Below, in pieces: positions 36,173 to 44,361 of a stretch of 64,000 nt of DNA. Made by a program: the position numbers and the translations under genes. Within the stretch, counting starts at the first letter, position 1, and each line of letters opens with the position of its first letter. This stretch comes from a bacterium (GTDB lineage: Bacteria > Electryoneota > RPQS01), in the NCBI GenBank assembly GCA_016702305.1, contig JADJEH010000017.1, positions 706,646 to 770,645 on the forward strand. The letters run 5' to 3'. The notes under the pieces are model-generated. The model had not been told where the DNA came from. It made no database searches and saw only the letters and a list, made by a program, of their open reading frames with translations.

Positions 36173-36183
36173 CTGGCATAAGA
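36173..36183 (+). promoter_or_regulatory. CTGGCATAAGA motif upstream of Ub-like gene 2
   Basis: Exact motif, 22 bases after the integrase stop and 67 bases before the Ub-like ATG, matching the position in element 1. Confidence 0.45.
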
Positions 36184-36195
36184 GATCAAGAAAGA

Positions 36196-36226
36196 AAGGG
36201 CCCCGCATTGTGCGGGGCCTTCTTGT
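36196..36226 (+). terminator. Leader hairpin before Ub-like gene 2
   Basis: GGCCCCGC/GCGGGGCC plus flanking A-T pairs around ATTGT, then TTCTTGTT. Stem bases differ from element 1 but pairing and loop are kept, which supports a functional RNA structure. Confidence 0.7.
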
Positions 36227-36250
36227 TGACAAACCATTCAGGAGAATCTC

Positions 36251-36463
36251 ATGCGCGTAAAAGTATTGTGCTTAGGCCGCTCGGCTAAGGAAATCAACGT
36301 CAGTGACGGTACGACCGTCGAACAAGCCATCGCGGAAGCTGGTTTCCCGAAGGATTCCAGCTACACCCGGCACCTGAACGGGAGCCCGTGCTTCGACACG
36401 GATGTCGTTGTCGAAGGAGCCGTGCTCACGCTCGTGCCACAAGTGAAAGGCGGGGGTTGGTAG
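36251..36463 (+). CDS. Ubiquitin-like (ThiS/MoaD-fold) protein, element 2
   Basis: 70 residues, differing from the element 1 protein at about six positions, mostly conservative (K2R, C30A, and the segment ILVDN to VVVEG). The beta-grasp pattern, the 'TTVEQAIAE' helix and the KGGGW end are unchanged. CAGGAGAA precedes the ATG. The constant GGGW end shows that the extra Gly-Trp is a property of the family and not an accident. Confidence 0.87.
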   Translation: MRVKVLCLGRSAKEINVSDGTTVEQAIAEAGFPKDSSYTRHLNGSPCFDTDVVVEGAVLTLVPQVKGGGW

Positions 36464-36546
36464 GCAGGATTCTTCGCTGCCTGCCTATTAAGAGGGGGCT
36501 ATGATCCAAGTGGTCATGGCCCTCTCTTTCCTCCGGAGGAACGCTA

Positions 36547-37644
36547 ATGATTGAACAACAGATACGAACACTGTGCGACTTCCATGCGCAGAAGTGGCAT
36601 ACGCCTGTCACACTGATCACGAACGCAAACGAAGTTGCGGAATGGCATGAGGTCGGGGTGGCCGTCTACGTGAACGCAGACAAAGATTCCCAATTCTGCA
36701 AGGACCTGTTCGGTGATCCGCTTGTGATGGAATCGGTACTTATCGGAAAGGTGTCGCCGAACTGGCTAGTCTTGTACGGCGCCCCGCGTGTGGACGTAAC
36801 TTCGAATGTCCTGGATCAGCATTTGCCACGCATGTGCCGTGCATTTCGCAGTGCACAACGAATGGCGTTGATTGAAACGATGCAGACCGTTGCAGTAGAA
36901 CGAAAACAGGAACTCGCACGCAGTCTTCGAGATGACAAATACGAACTCGAACGACTGTGTATGCAAGTTATGACATTGTCGCGCAAGATCGAAGGTGACA
37001 ACGAAGTCTTACGACTGTTCAGCAGAGCACCTGGATTGATTAAAGCAAAAGCAACCCGCACATTTGTCGAGATGATGAAGTTGGTGCCAAGTTGCTATGA
37101 ATCTATCAAGCTGGACGAATCCTCGATCATTGCGACGACGTATTCCATTGTGCTGGAACATGACGGCAGTCGATACGACTTTGAACCGTACGTCGTAGAA
37201 GTGAAACTCGACACCGGCAAAGTGCTGATCACCGGTGGTACTGAAATGAACGGCTATATACATCCGCATGTGACGGATGATCCGAGCAATATCTGCTGGG
37301 GAAACATCGGACATCTTGTTTCACGTCTTGCAGGAGAGCTTGATTTGCATGGATTGCTTCAACTCGTGCATCAGTTCTTACACAGCTACAACAGCAGCGA
37401 TCCTTTCCAGAAGATCGAGAAGTGGGATACGGAATATGTTGAAGACAGCGACGACGAACCATACTGCTCTTGGTGTGACGACTATGGTCACGAAATCGAC
37501 AATTGCGATTCGTGCTGGTGGTGTGAACATTGCCAGCAATACGATGACCACGACGAAGAAGGCTGTCCAAATGCTCCGAAGAGCGAAGAAGAAGAGGAGG
37601 ATGCCGATGCAAAACTTGCAGAGGACACAGCGACAGCCGGTTGA
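36547..37644 (+). CDS. E2-like Ub-conjugating-fold protein with Cys-rich C-terminal tail, element 2
   Basis: 365 residues, intact. Parts: unknown N-terminal domain (~1-95); helical stretch (~100-160); E2-like core (~165-285) with H239-P-H-V and ICWG (Cys250), the E2 active-site arrangement; and a tail (299-345) with C307, C310, H315, C320, C323, C326, H328, C329, H335 and C340, spaced like a zinc-binding RING/ribbon. It ends in an acidic run. E2-like proteins pass the Ub-like modifier from E1 to target; a zinc module on the same chain could replace a separate E3. The 3' end overlaps the JAB gene by 38 bases. CCGGAGGA precedes the ATG. Confidence 0.8.
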   Translation: MIEQQIRTLCDFHAQKWHTPVTLITNANEVAEWHEVGVAVYVNADKDSQFCKDLFGDPLVMESVLIGKVSPNWLVLYGAPRVDVTSNVLDQHLPRMCRAFRSAQRMALIETMQTVAVERKQELARSLRDDKYELERLCMQVMTLSRKIEGDNEVLRLFSRAPGLIKAKATRTFVEMMKLVPSCYESIKLDESSIIATTYSIVLEHDGSRYDFEPYVVEVKLDTGKVLITGGTEMNGYIHPHVTDDPSNICWGNIGHLVSRLAGELDLHGLLQLVHQFLHSYNSSDPFQKIEKWDTEYVEDSDDEPYCSWCDDYGHEIDNCDSCWWCEHCQQYDDHDEEGCPNAPKSEEEEEDADAKLAEDTATAG

Positions 37645-38323
37645 TGCAGGCGTGAAGATTCAAGTCGAAGCAACTGCTATGCAGAAACTGTGGCTGTGGA
37701 CGGACATGGCAAAAGGCGAAGTCTCGTGTCTTGGACTCGTTGATGAAGTTGTGAATGCCGACACAAAACGCATCACGGCATTAGTCGTCACAGACTTTCA
37801 TCTCGTCAAGCAAAACTGCACGTACGATGAAACCGACATGGACATCGCCGACGTTGCGCGATTGATCTCCGAGCTTGAAGCGAAGGGAATTGATTCCCGG
37901 AAGCTACGCTGTTGGGCACATTCGCATGGCGCCATGTCCGTGTTTTGGAGCGGCCAGGATGAATCTTGCATATCAGGACTCGCCAATAACGAATGGCTAT
38001 TGTCCCTGGTCGTCAACAAACGTCGCGACACACAGATGCGCTTGGACCAGTACAACCCGAGTCACATGTTCATTCCTGATGTGGTCTGGGAGACTAAGTT
38101 TCCACTGGTAGACGGTCTTGCAGAAACATGCTTTGACGAGTTCAAGGCCAAGGTCAAGGAGTCCCAGTATCGCTCGATGCTGAAGAACTCACGAGAGAAA
38201 TCTGTTCTCGGAGACTTGAAGTCTGCCAACGAGAGAGGAACTCTCACGGATGAAGACTTGATGGAAGAGATGGACTGGCTGGGATTGCACAGGGATGATC
38301 TTGATGAACTCGAACCATTTTAG
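37607..38323 (+). CDS. JAB/JAMM (MPN+) metalloprotease, element 2
   Basis: 238 residues, same length as the element 1 protein and ~85% similar. The zinc site is E38 ('MAKGEVSCLG') with H105-S-H107-x7-S115-x2-D118 ('AHSHGAMSVFWSGQDE'). The start at 37607 follows AGAGGAGG and lies within the last codons of the E2-like gene, so the two are translationally coupled. Expected to mature the Ub-like precursor after Gly-Gly and/or remove it from targets. Confidence 0.9.
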   Translation: MQNLQRTQRQPVDAGVKIQVEATAMQKLWLWTDMAKGEVSCLGLVDEVVNADTKRITALVVTDFHLVKQNCTYDETDMDIADVARLISELEAKGIDSRKLRCWAHSHGAMSVFWSGQDESCISGLANNEWLLSLVVNKRRDTQMRLDQYNPSHMFIPDVVWETKFPLVDGLAETCFDEFKAKVKESQYRSMLKNSREKSVLGDLKSANERGTLTDEDLMEEMDWLGLHRDDLDELEPF

Positions 38324-38331
38324 GAGAGCCC

Positions 38332-38988
38332 ATGACAGATCCAAGATTTCTACGACAGCAAGATGTTGTCGATGCGGAGAAACTTGCGAACTTGCAAGTT
38401 ACTTTGATCGGTCTGGGTTCCATTGGGAGCGTCACGGGATTGTATCTTGCCAAGATGGGAGTGGTCAATTTGACCACTTTCGATGCCGATGCTGTGGATA
38501 TTCACAATGTCAGCAATCAGGCTTATGGGATGCCTGATGTCGGATTGCTTAAGGCGGATGCGTTCTCGAATCTCGTGGAGAACCAGACTGGCGTGATGCC
38601 ATACAGTACCTGTTTGCAATATGACGGAAGACCACTTTCAGGAGTCGTCATATCCGCTGTCGACAGCATGGATAGTCGCAAGGCAATTTGGAAGGAAATT
38701 CGAGGTCAAGCTGACGTGCAGCTCTACATTGATTCCCGCATGGCGCTGAACACTATGGACATTCACATTGTGCGGCCGCAAGTCCGATCTGATAGAATCA
38801 GCTACGCGCAAACACTTGTATCCGACGATCAGACTTTGCAGGAGCCTTGCACAGCGCGCACCGTGTGTTTCACACCGTTGATGGCCGCCAGTGTTGTCTG
38901 CAACCTCGTGAAACGGTTCGTAAACGAAGAACAACTACCACATCGTGTGATTCTTGATCTCGCGACTTGGACACTAATCACAAACTAG
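38332..38988 (+). CDS. ThiF/E1-like Ub-activating protein, element 2
   Basis: 218 residues. G27-L-G-S-I-G32 loop, 'TFDADAVDIHNVSNQ' and 'EPCTARTVCFTPLMAASVVCNLV' are as in element 1. It is a single-domain E1-like protein without a separate Cys domain, so Cys173 or Cys179 is the candidate thioester residue. It starts eight bases after the JAB stop. The 5' 170 bases and the last ~70 bases are nearly identical to element 1 while the middle is diverged, a mosaic pattern. Confidence 0.88.
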   Translation: MTDPRFLRQQDVVDAEKLANLQVTLIGLGSIGSVTGLYLAKMGVVNLTTFDADAVDIHNVSNQAYGMPDVGLLKADAFSNLVENQTGVMPYSTCLQYDGRPLSGVVISAVDSMDSRKAIWKEIRGQADVQLYIDSRMALNTMDIHIVRPQVRSDRISYAQTLVSDDQTLQEPCTARTVCFTPLMAASVVCNLVKRFVNEEQLPHRVILDLATWTLITN

Positions 38989-39000
38989 GAGAACAACAAT

Positions 39001-39099
39001 ATGAGCCGAAAGAGCTGTGTCATCGTAGACGCCGTATGCACCGTCGCAGATCGCATCTGTGGAAATGACCGGCAGGATGACGACAAGGACGAAAAGTAG
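39001..39099 (+). CDS. Cys/acidic micropeptide linked to E1-like gene, element 2
   Basis: 32 codons, with AGGAG at the ThiF stop. 'CVIVDAVCTVADRIC' followed by DDDKDEK keeps the three-Cys spacing and acidic end of the element 1 peptide, while the first residues differ. Conservation of the pattern despite codon changes supports a translated product. Confidence 0.68.
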   Translation: MSRKSCVIVDAVCTVADRICGNDRQDDDKDEK

Positions 39100-39117
39100 G
39101 TCGTTCGGCCGGAGAAA

Positions 39118-39146
39118 GAAGAGCCTGGCGGGGGCTCTTTCTTTTA
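39118..39146 (+). terminator. Terminator of Ub-like operon 2
   Basis: AGAGCC/GGCTCT stem then TTCTTTT, nearly identical to 14561-14589. Confidence 0.85.
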
Positions 39147-39473
39147 GCCGGCAAGGCCGGCATAAAGGCCAAGAAAACAATAATCTAAGACTGCTTCTGC
39201 ATTAAGTAACATTATCACTTCTTTCAGCACTTGCGAGGCTTTCTTGTGTTGAATCCTCGAAACACTTACATTGTTCTTTACCAGTGGTGCTTCATGCAAA
39301 TGCTTGCGTATTCTGAAGTCACTCGGCGTGAGTGTGAAATCCTTTTCACTCCAACTTGCGGAAATTCTAACCTCGAGGGAAATATGGACAACTTGACTTC
39401 CTTCCGGCCGTTTGCTACCTTCCCATCAGGTCTTGGGATTCTGGCAGGAAAACTTAGCCTTGAGGCCACGAAA
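39147..39473 (+). other. Leader of secreted-protein cluster 2
   Basis: No separate gene. The frame of the next gene is open from 39231. An upstream ATG at 39384 (MDNLTSFRPF) follows GAGGGA and is a serious alternative start, because other genes of the cluster begin MNRLNS or MDKLTS. Confidence 0.4.
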
Positions 39474-40964
39474 ATGACAGCGCGAATTCCAACTGTATTC
39501 AATCTTTTGAAGCGGGTGGGGTTCGTGTTTTTGTTGTTGGGGTCGAATGTGAGTGCTCAGCCACCGGATACGATGTGGACCAGACATTATCCGGATTCAG
39601 GCGATCCGTGGGAGATTATAGCAACAATTGATGGGGGCTACATTGTTGCGGAAAAGGATTTCCAATTTAGCGATGCTGCACTAACAAAACTTGATTCCCT
39701 TGGGAATATTGAATGGAGAAATGTTTATGTCGTGGACAATCGCAGTACAATTTACAATGTAGTTGAATTCGAAGGGGGCTACGCTGCCGTGGGATTCCGT
39801 GCAGGATTTCCGCATAACCCTGATTTCGCAACTTATATTATCTGCATTAATCATTCCGGCGATACACTTTGGACAAGACAAATAAATCTGGATACTTTGA
39901 ATGACCGCCTCCAAGATATTGTCGCATTGAACGACGGTTTCATTTGTGTTGGAGAGGCGGGCTATTATGGGGATTCTTTTGATGCAGGAGATGTTCTCAT
40001 CATGCGACTAACGCTTCAAGGCGATACACTTTGGACAAGGCGGTATGGGACGTCACTGCCGGATATGGCTTACGATGTCTTTCAGCTGTCTGAAGACCGG
40101 TATTTGATCTCGGGAACGGTAGGCAATCCGGGTGCGACGAATCAGCACTTTACCTCGGCTTTTGCATTGCTGATCAACGGAGCCGGGGATTCGCTGTGGA
40201 TGCACACATACGGCGGCGAAGAGTATATTTTATGTGAGGAAGGAGAGCCAGACGGAGAGGGAGGGTTTCTGCTCACAGGTGTTGTAAGGAGTGAATCATG
40301 GGGTGTCGGTGATGTCTATGTCATGCGAGGAGATTCGCTCGGCAATATCGTGTGGGAAAGACGAATGGGAGGCGAGCATAATCAAGTCGGGCGAAGCATA
40401 TGCGAACACTCTGACGGAGGCTATACGATTCTGGGTGGTCAAGGACTTACCGATACTCTGGGGTTACGAGCGTATGCTCTAAGATTGAACGCCAATGGCG
40501 ATTCATTGTGGGCGGCTACTTACTCCGGTCCTTGGGGGGGGGGGGCTTATATTGTTGGACTTGGCGGAGTTGTTCAGCCAGATGGTCGTTATACTATACT
40601 GGGGATGCAGTATAATTTTGATGAGGAAGTACCTCAGGGCATGCTGTTGATCCAGACCTACCCTGAAGGATTAAGCGCGTACGATGCGCCCTCGGAAGTG
40701 CCCAACTTAGGCGAGCTAATTGCCTATCCGAATCCCTTCAATTCGTCCGTAACAATTCAATTTTCAATCAGAGAGTTTACCGATTTTACCTTGGGTGTTT
40801 ATAATGTCCAAGGCCGCCTTGTTAAAACTGTGCCCTTTGGCAAATCATTTCCAGGAATCTATACGACAACCCTAAGCGGCGATGATTTGGCTTCAGGAGT
40901 TTATTTCGTCAGTTTGATGTCGGGCAAAAGAATTCAAACACAACGAATCGTTTTCCAAAAATAG
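39474..40964 (+). CDS. Secreted beta-propeller-like protein with type-A sorting domain and poly-G tract
   Basis: 496 residues from the ATG at 39474 (signal peptide MTARIPTVFNLLKRVGFVFL, cleavage near VSAQ); 39384 would add 30 residues. The mature part is built of repeats of the form 'GDTLWTR.Y......D....I...DGGYI..G' ('HSGDTLWTRQINLD', 'LQGDTLWTRRYGTS', 'GNIVWERRMGGE'), typical of PQQ/kelch-like propellers in this group. The last ~80 residues ('LIAYPNPFNSSVTIQFSI') are the sorting domain. A run of 12 G (40534-40545) encodes WGGGA. The first ~150 bases of the leader and signal peptide match the element 1 gene at 14813. Confidence 0.75.
   Translation: MTARIPTVFNLLKRVGFVFLLLGSNVSAQPPDTMWTRHYPDSGDPWEIIATIDGGYIVAEKDFQFSDAALTKLDSLGNIEWRNVYVVDNRSTIYNVVEFEGGYAAVGFRAGFPHNPDFATYIICINHSGDTLWTRQINLDTLNDRLQDIVALNDGFICVGEAGYYGDSFDAGDVLIMRLTLQGDTLWTRRYGTSLPDMAYDVFQLSEDRYLISGTVGNPGATNQHFTSAFALLINGAGDSLWMHTYGGEEYILCEEGEPDGEGGFLLTGVVRSESWGVGDVYVMRGDSLGNIVWERRMGGEHNQVGRSICEHSDGGYTILGGQGLTDTLGLRAYALRLNANGDSLWAATYSGPWGGGAYIVGLGGVVQPDGRYTILGMQYNFDEEVPQGMLLIQTYPEGLSAYDAPSEVPNLGELIAYPNPFNSSVTIQFSIREFTDFTLGVYNVQGRLVKTVPFGKSFPGIYTTTLSGDDLASGVYFVSLMSGKRIQTQRIVFQK
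40534..40545 (+). repeat. G12 homopolymer inside a surface-protein gene
   Basis: Twelve consecutive G within codons for Trp-Gly-Gly-Gly. In frame as given. Such tracts are classical slipped-strand switches, and also frequent assembly errors. Confidence 0.7.
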
Positions 40965-40983
40965 AAAAGAATCGAAGGTTCAA

Positions 40984-43900
40984 ATGAAAGCTCATTTTTT
41001 AAACACCATCACAATATGCGTCACTCTTGCGTTTAGCCAATGTGTTTTTGCAACGACTTATGAAATTATCAAGAATGCGAATAGTGAGTTGGTTGCTAAC
41101 TGTAACCTCCTTGTTAAAGCCAAAGAAGGGGTGACCAACACAGAATTTGCAAGCAAAATATCGTCTTTGGGAGCAACAGTTGTTCATGAGTATGAATACG
41201 ACAACTGGTATCTGGTTCGGTTCGCAAACGAAGACGCAGACGAGAATCTCGAAGATGTGCTGGAATTAGACCAGGTGGCCGCTGCTCATTTTGACTGGGT
41301 TATATTCCCAAACAACTATACTCCAGCGGAGGCATTGTTTGAAGACCAGTGGCCGCTAACTTCGATAGGAGGATCGACGGTAAGCACTAATGTTCATGAA
41401 GCTTGGTCCCTCACGAGGGGCAGTTCAAATGCTGGCATACTCATCCTCGATTCAGGTTGGCCCAATGATGACCATGCCGACTGGGATGATACTGCAGGGC
41501 TTCTAAAATTGCCTGCCACAAATGCACAAGGCAACCCATTGAATTTTGCAAGCGGCACATACGGTACACCGTATGAAGCGGACGAGGATGAATTAGGTCA
41601 TGCAACAGCTATCGGCGGGATCATAGCCGCAGAGCATGATGGTGTTGAGCTGTGCGGCATATCGCCACACAATTATACGATTAGTGCCAATATTTTTTTC
41701 AGGTGGGATCATGAAGGTTGCGAGAGACCCGCTGGGCTTGCTTCAGATGCTTTATTGGCACTCGAGTGGTTGTATCAAGAATGGAATTCTGATCCTAACT
41801 ATGGTCTTCGCGGTGACCTATTTCTTGACGAAGTAGATATTGTCAACGCTTCTTGGTCGTACTATCGACAAGGTGAAGAGGGTGCATATGATGCTTTGCT
41901 CTCCTTTATCACAAGTCAACTTGCATATGGAGACAATATTCTCTTCGTGACAAGTGCAGGCCACCATGAAAGCGAAGGATCACCACTTTTAAATTTCCCC
42001 GCCTACTCTGCGGATGAATCTATCAATATAATTGCTGTAAATGCCTTTGATCGTAATGGCGATTGGGCAGAATACTCAAACTATCTTTATGACGAAGGTC
42101 CGCCAATAAACTTAGTTGGCGCTCCCGGCGGCACAAATGGAATCTACAGCGTTCTTGAAGCTTGGCCCTGTAAGAATGCTTCAAATCCTGACTTTACGGA
42201 TGAAGATGATGTAATCGTAGATTGGCATGGCGAGATGTCAGATTACTATGACGACGGTACTGGAAACCCCAATGATGGGAACGGATATTATGGGGGAGCT
42301 TCGGTTGCGACCGCTCATGTGACTGGAATTGCAGCGCTGGTTCATTCATTAAATCCAAATATTGACGTTGAAGATTGGCGGAGTCTGCTTATTTCGACAG
42401 CCCTTCCAGGCGATGAGGAAAACGGTGCGGGAAGAGTCAATGCACTTCGTGCAGTGTTAAAAACTCAAGGGATAAAAACACTTCAGTATGATCTCAACAT
42501 TCCTGTAGATGTTACAATTGAAGATGGCTTGATTATTCCTGAGGGGATAACTCTTACAGTAGAACCCGGAGTCAATATCACGATGGGATATAGGTCTCAA
42601 ATTATTGTGGAGCAAGGCGGAAAACTAAAGCTCCAAGGCACCACTTGGGAGCATATAGATATTTCATGTGAAGACACGCCGAACAACTTTTGGAAAGGAA
42701 TTGATTCAGAAGAGGGACAAATAACGCTTGAATGGGTAGACATTCGTGGCGTGCGCGGAACATGGAGTGAAACTTTTCACACGATTTTTGCGAGGAATTC
42801 ACAGCCCCTTGGAGAAACATACCCGGTTTACATTTCAAATTGCACAATAGATGGAGCAGGTGTTGTAATTTGGGGAACTCCAGAAGAGACTACAAGGATG
42901 AACGAAACAACGATTCAAAATGTTTCGGGAACTTATAGTGCCGGACTATATCTTTATAACTGTAACGTTTTGTTTACGCAGGTCTTTGTTCTAAATTGTA
43001 CTGTGCACAATTCGTATTTGAAAACGATTAGTGGCAGCTTCTATGACTGCACGTTTGAAGGAGAGACCACAGCCTATGGAGTATTGTGCAACGTGCCGAC
43101 ATGCAACCCGAATTTTTACTGCTGCTACTTTTGGTATACAGCTTCACCGTATACCTATTTAGGGGCATCACTGTTTTCTTCTTACGGATGTGCGCCAAGA
43201 GTCGGAGCGGGGTCTCTAAACTGCTATTTTCGAGACGACTCGCATGCATTGATAGCATGTGAGGGTACCAGTCCTCTTCCAATCATTTCTTACGCGCACA
43301 ATTGTTTTGTACAGGAGGGTGATCATTTTTTTAGATGGTGGGATGCTCCCTCTACTCCGAGTGTTTATGATGTATCGGAGCAATGCTGGGATCCTTCTCC
43401 TCCTTCTATTGAGAGGTTCATTCCCGAAGACATAGACTATTGGGACTTCTCATCGGCAAATCCTCCAAATCCCGGTTGTATTTCTTTGCAGGGCAGCAAT
43501 TCTTCTGATGGCGGAGCGAGAAACTCACTTGATGATAGTTTTCAGGATTCATTGAATCATGCCATTGACCTAGAAGTTGAGGGTGAATACTCTATGGCTC
43601 AAGCTTTGTATATTGAATTGCTTAACGACTCAGCAAGCAAGGAAATTAAACTGCAGGCCCTAAGCCGAGCAATTGCAAATCAAGTACATCTCGATTCATC
43701 TTCATGGATTCCTGAAGTTATTGACGAGTTTATACAGGAATCTGATAGTACTTATGATGATGTAGTGATTGGGTTGCGTTTAAAGACAATCCACCACTTA
43801 AAGAACCATGACTACGAGGCAGCAATCGAAGTGTGCAATGTACTTCTTGCAAGTGATTTGTCTGAGCGCGATAGCTTGCACGTTGTGATCGATTTGTTGA

Positions 43901-44361
43901 GTATCCAGATGTCAGCAGGAATTGTTTCGCCAGACGGAAGGCTTGACAATCCAAGGCTCAATGTTCCAATAGAGTACACAATTTCAGCTATCGCGGAAGG
44001 GCTTTCAAGGGAACAAGACTTACTTAGTAGAATTGCCTTCGTAGGCGAGAGAGACAAAAGTTCTCTATCAGGCGAGTCTCCGATTGCCTATGCACTAAAC
44101 CAGAACTACCCGAACCCATTCAACCCGAGCACCGAGATCCGCTTCGATCTGCCAGAAGCGATTCATGCGGAATTGAAGGTGTTCAACATCCTTGGACAAG
44201 AAGTGACGACGCTTGTGGATGACGTTCGTGCAGCAGGTGCGTATCGCGTCCTCTGGGACGGCAAGAATGCGGCCGGACTGACGGTGGCATCCGGTGTCTA
44301 CATCTACCAAATCAAAACACCGAACTTCACAGATGCCAAGAAGATGATGCTGATAAGGTAA
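40984..44361 (+). CDS. Secreted subtilisin-like (S8) protease with beta-helix, helical repeat and sorting domain
   Basis: 1125 residues. Signal peptide to ~24 (VFA). An inhibitor-I9/fervidolysin-like propeptide ('LLVKAKEGVTNTEFASKISS') precedes the S8 domain with D156 ('ILILDSGW'), H206 ('DELGHATAIGG') and S440 ('GGASVATAHVTGIAAL'). The oxyanion Asn of the usual AAGN motif is His327 ('TSAGHH'). Residues ~500-840 are a right-handed beta-helix-like region. Residues ~860-1000 are TPR-like helices also found in the M6-like proteins. The end is the 'NPFNPSTEIRFDLPEA' sorting domain. It follows the propeller gene by 19 bases. No element 1 counterpart. Confidence 0.88.
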   Translation: MKAHFLNTITICVTLAFSQCVFATTYEIIKNANSELVANCNLLVKAKEGVTNTEFASKISSLGATVVHEYEYDNWYLVRFANEDADENLEDVLELDQVAAAHFDWVIFPNNYTPAEALFEDQWPLTSIGGSTVSTNVHEAWSLTRGSSNAGILILDSGWPNDDHADWDDTAGLLKLPATNAQGNPLNFASGTYGTPYEADEDELGHATAIGGIIAAEHDGVELCGISPHNYTISANIFFRWDHEGCERPAGLASDALLALEWLYQEWNSDPNYGLRGDLFLDEVDIVNASWSYYRQGEEGAYDALLSFITSQLAYGDNILFVTSAGHHESEGSPLLNFPAYSADESINIIAVNAFDRNGDWAEYSNYLYDEGPPINLVGAPGGTNGIYSVLEAWPCKNASNPDFTDEDDVIVDWHGEMSDYYDDGTGNPNDGNGYYGGASVATAHVTGIAALVHSLNPNIDVEDWRSLLISTALPGDEENGAGRVNALRAVLKTQGIKTLQYDLNIPVDVTIEDGLIIPEGITLTVEPGVNITMGYRSQIIVEQGGKLKLQGTTWEHIDISCEDTPNNFWKGIDSEEGQITLEWVDIRGVRGTWSETFHTIFARNSQPLGETYPVYISNCTIDGAGVVIWGTPEETTRMNETTIQNVSGTYSAGLYLYNCNVLFTQVFVLNCTVHNSYLKTISGSFYDCTFEGETTAYGVLCNVPTCNPNFYCCYFWYTASPYTYLGASLFSSYGCAPRVGAGSLNCYFRDDSHALIACEGTSPLPIISYAHNCFVQEGDHFFRWWDAPSTPSVYDVSEQCWDPSPPSIERFIPEDIDYWDFSSANPPNPGCISLQGSNSSDGGARNSLDDSFQDSLNHAIDLEVEGEYSMAQALYIELLNDSASKEIKLQALSRAIANQVHLDSSSWIPEVIDEFIQESDSTYDDVVIGLRLKTIHHLKNHDYEAAIEVCNVLLASDLSERDSLHVVIDLLSIQMSAGIVSPDGRLDNPRLNVPIEYTISAIAEGLSREQDLLSRIAFVGERDKSSLSGESPIAYALNQNYPNPFNPSTEIRFDLPEAIHAELKVFNILGQEVTTLVDDVRAAGAYRVLWDGKNAAGLTVASGVYIYQIKTPNFTDAKKMMLIR

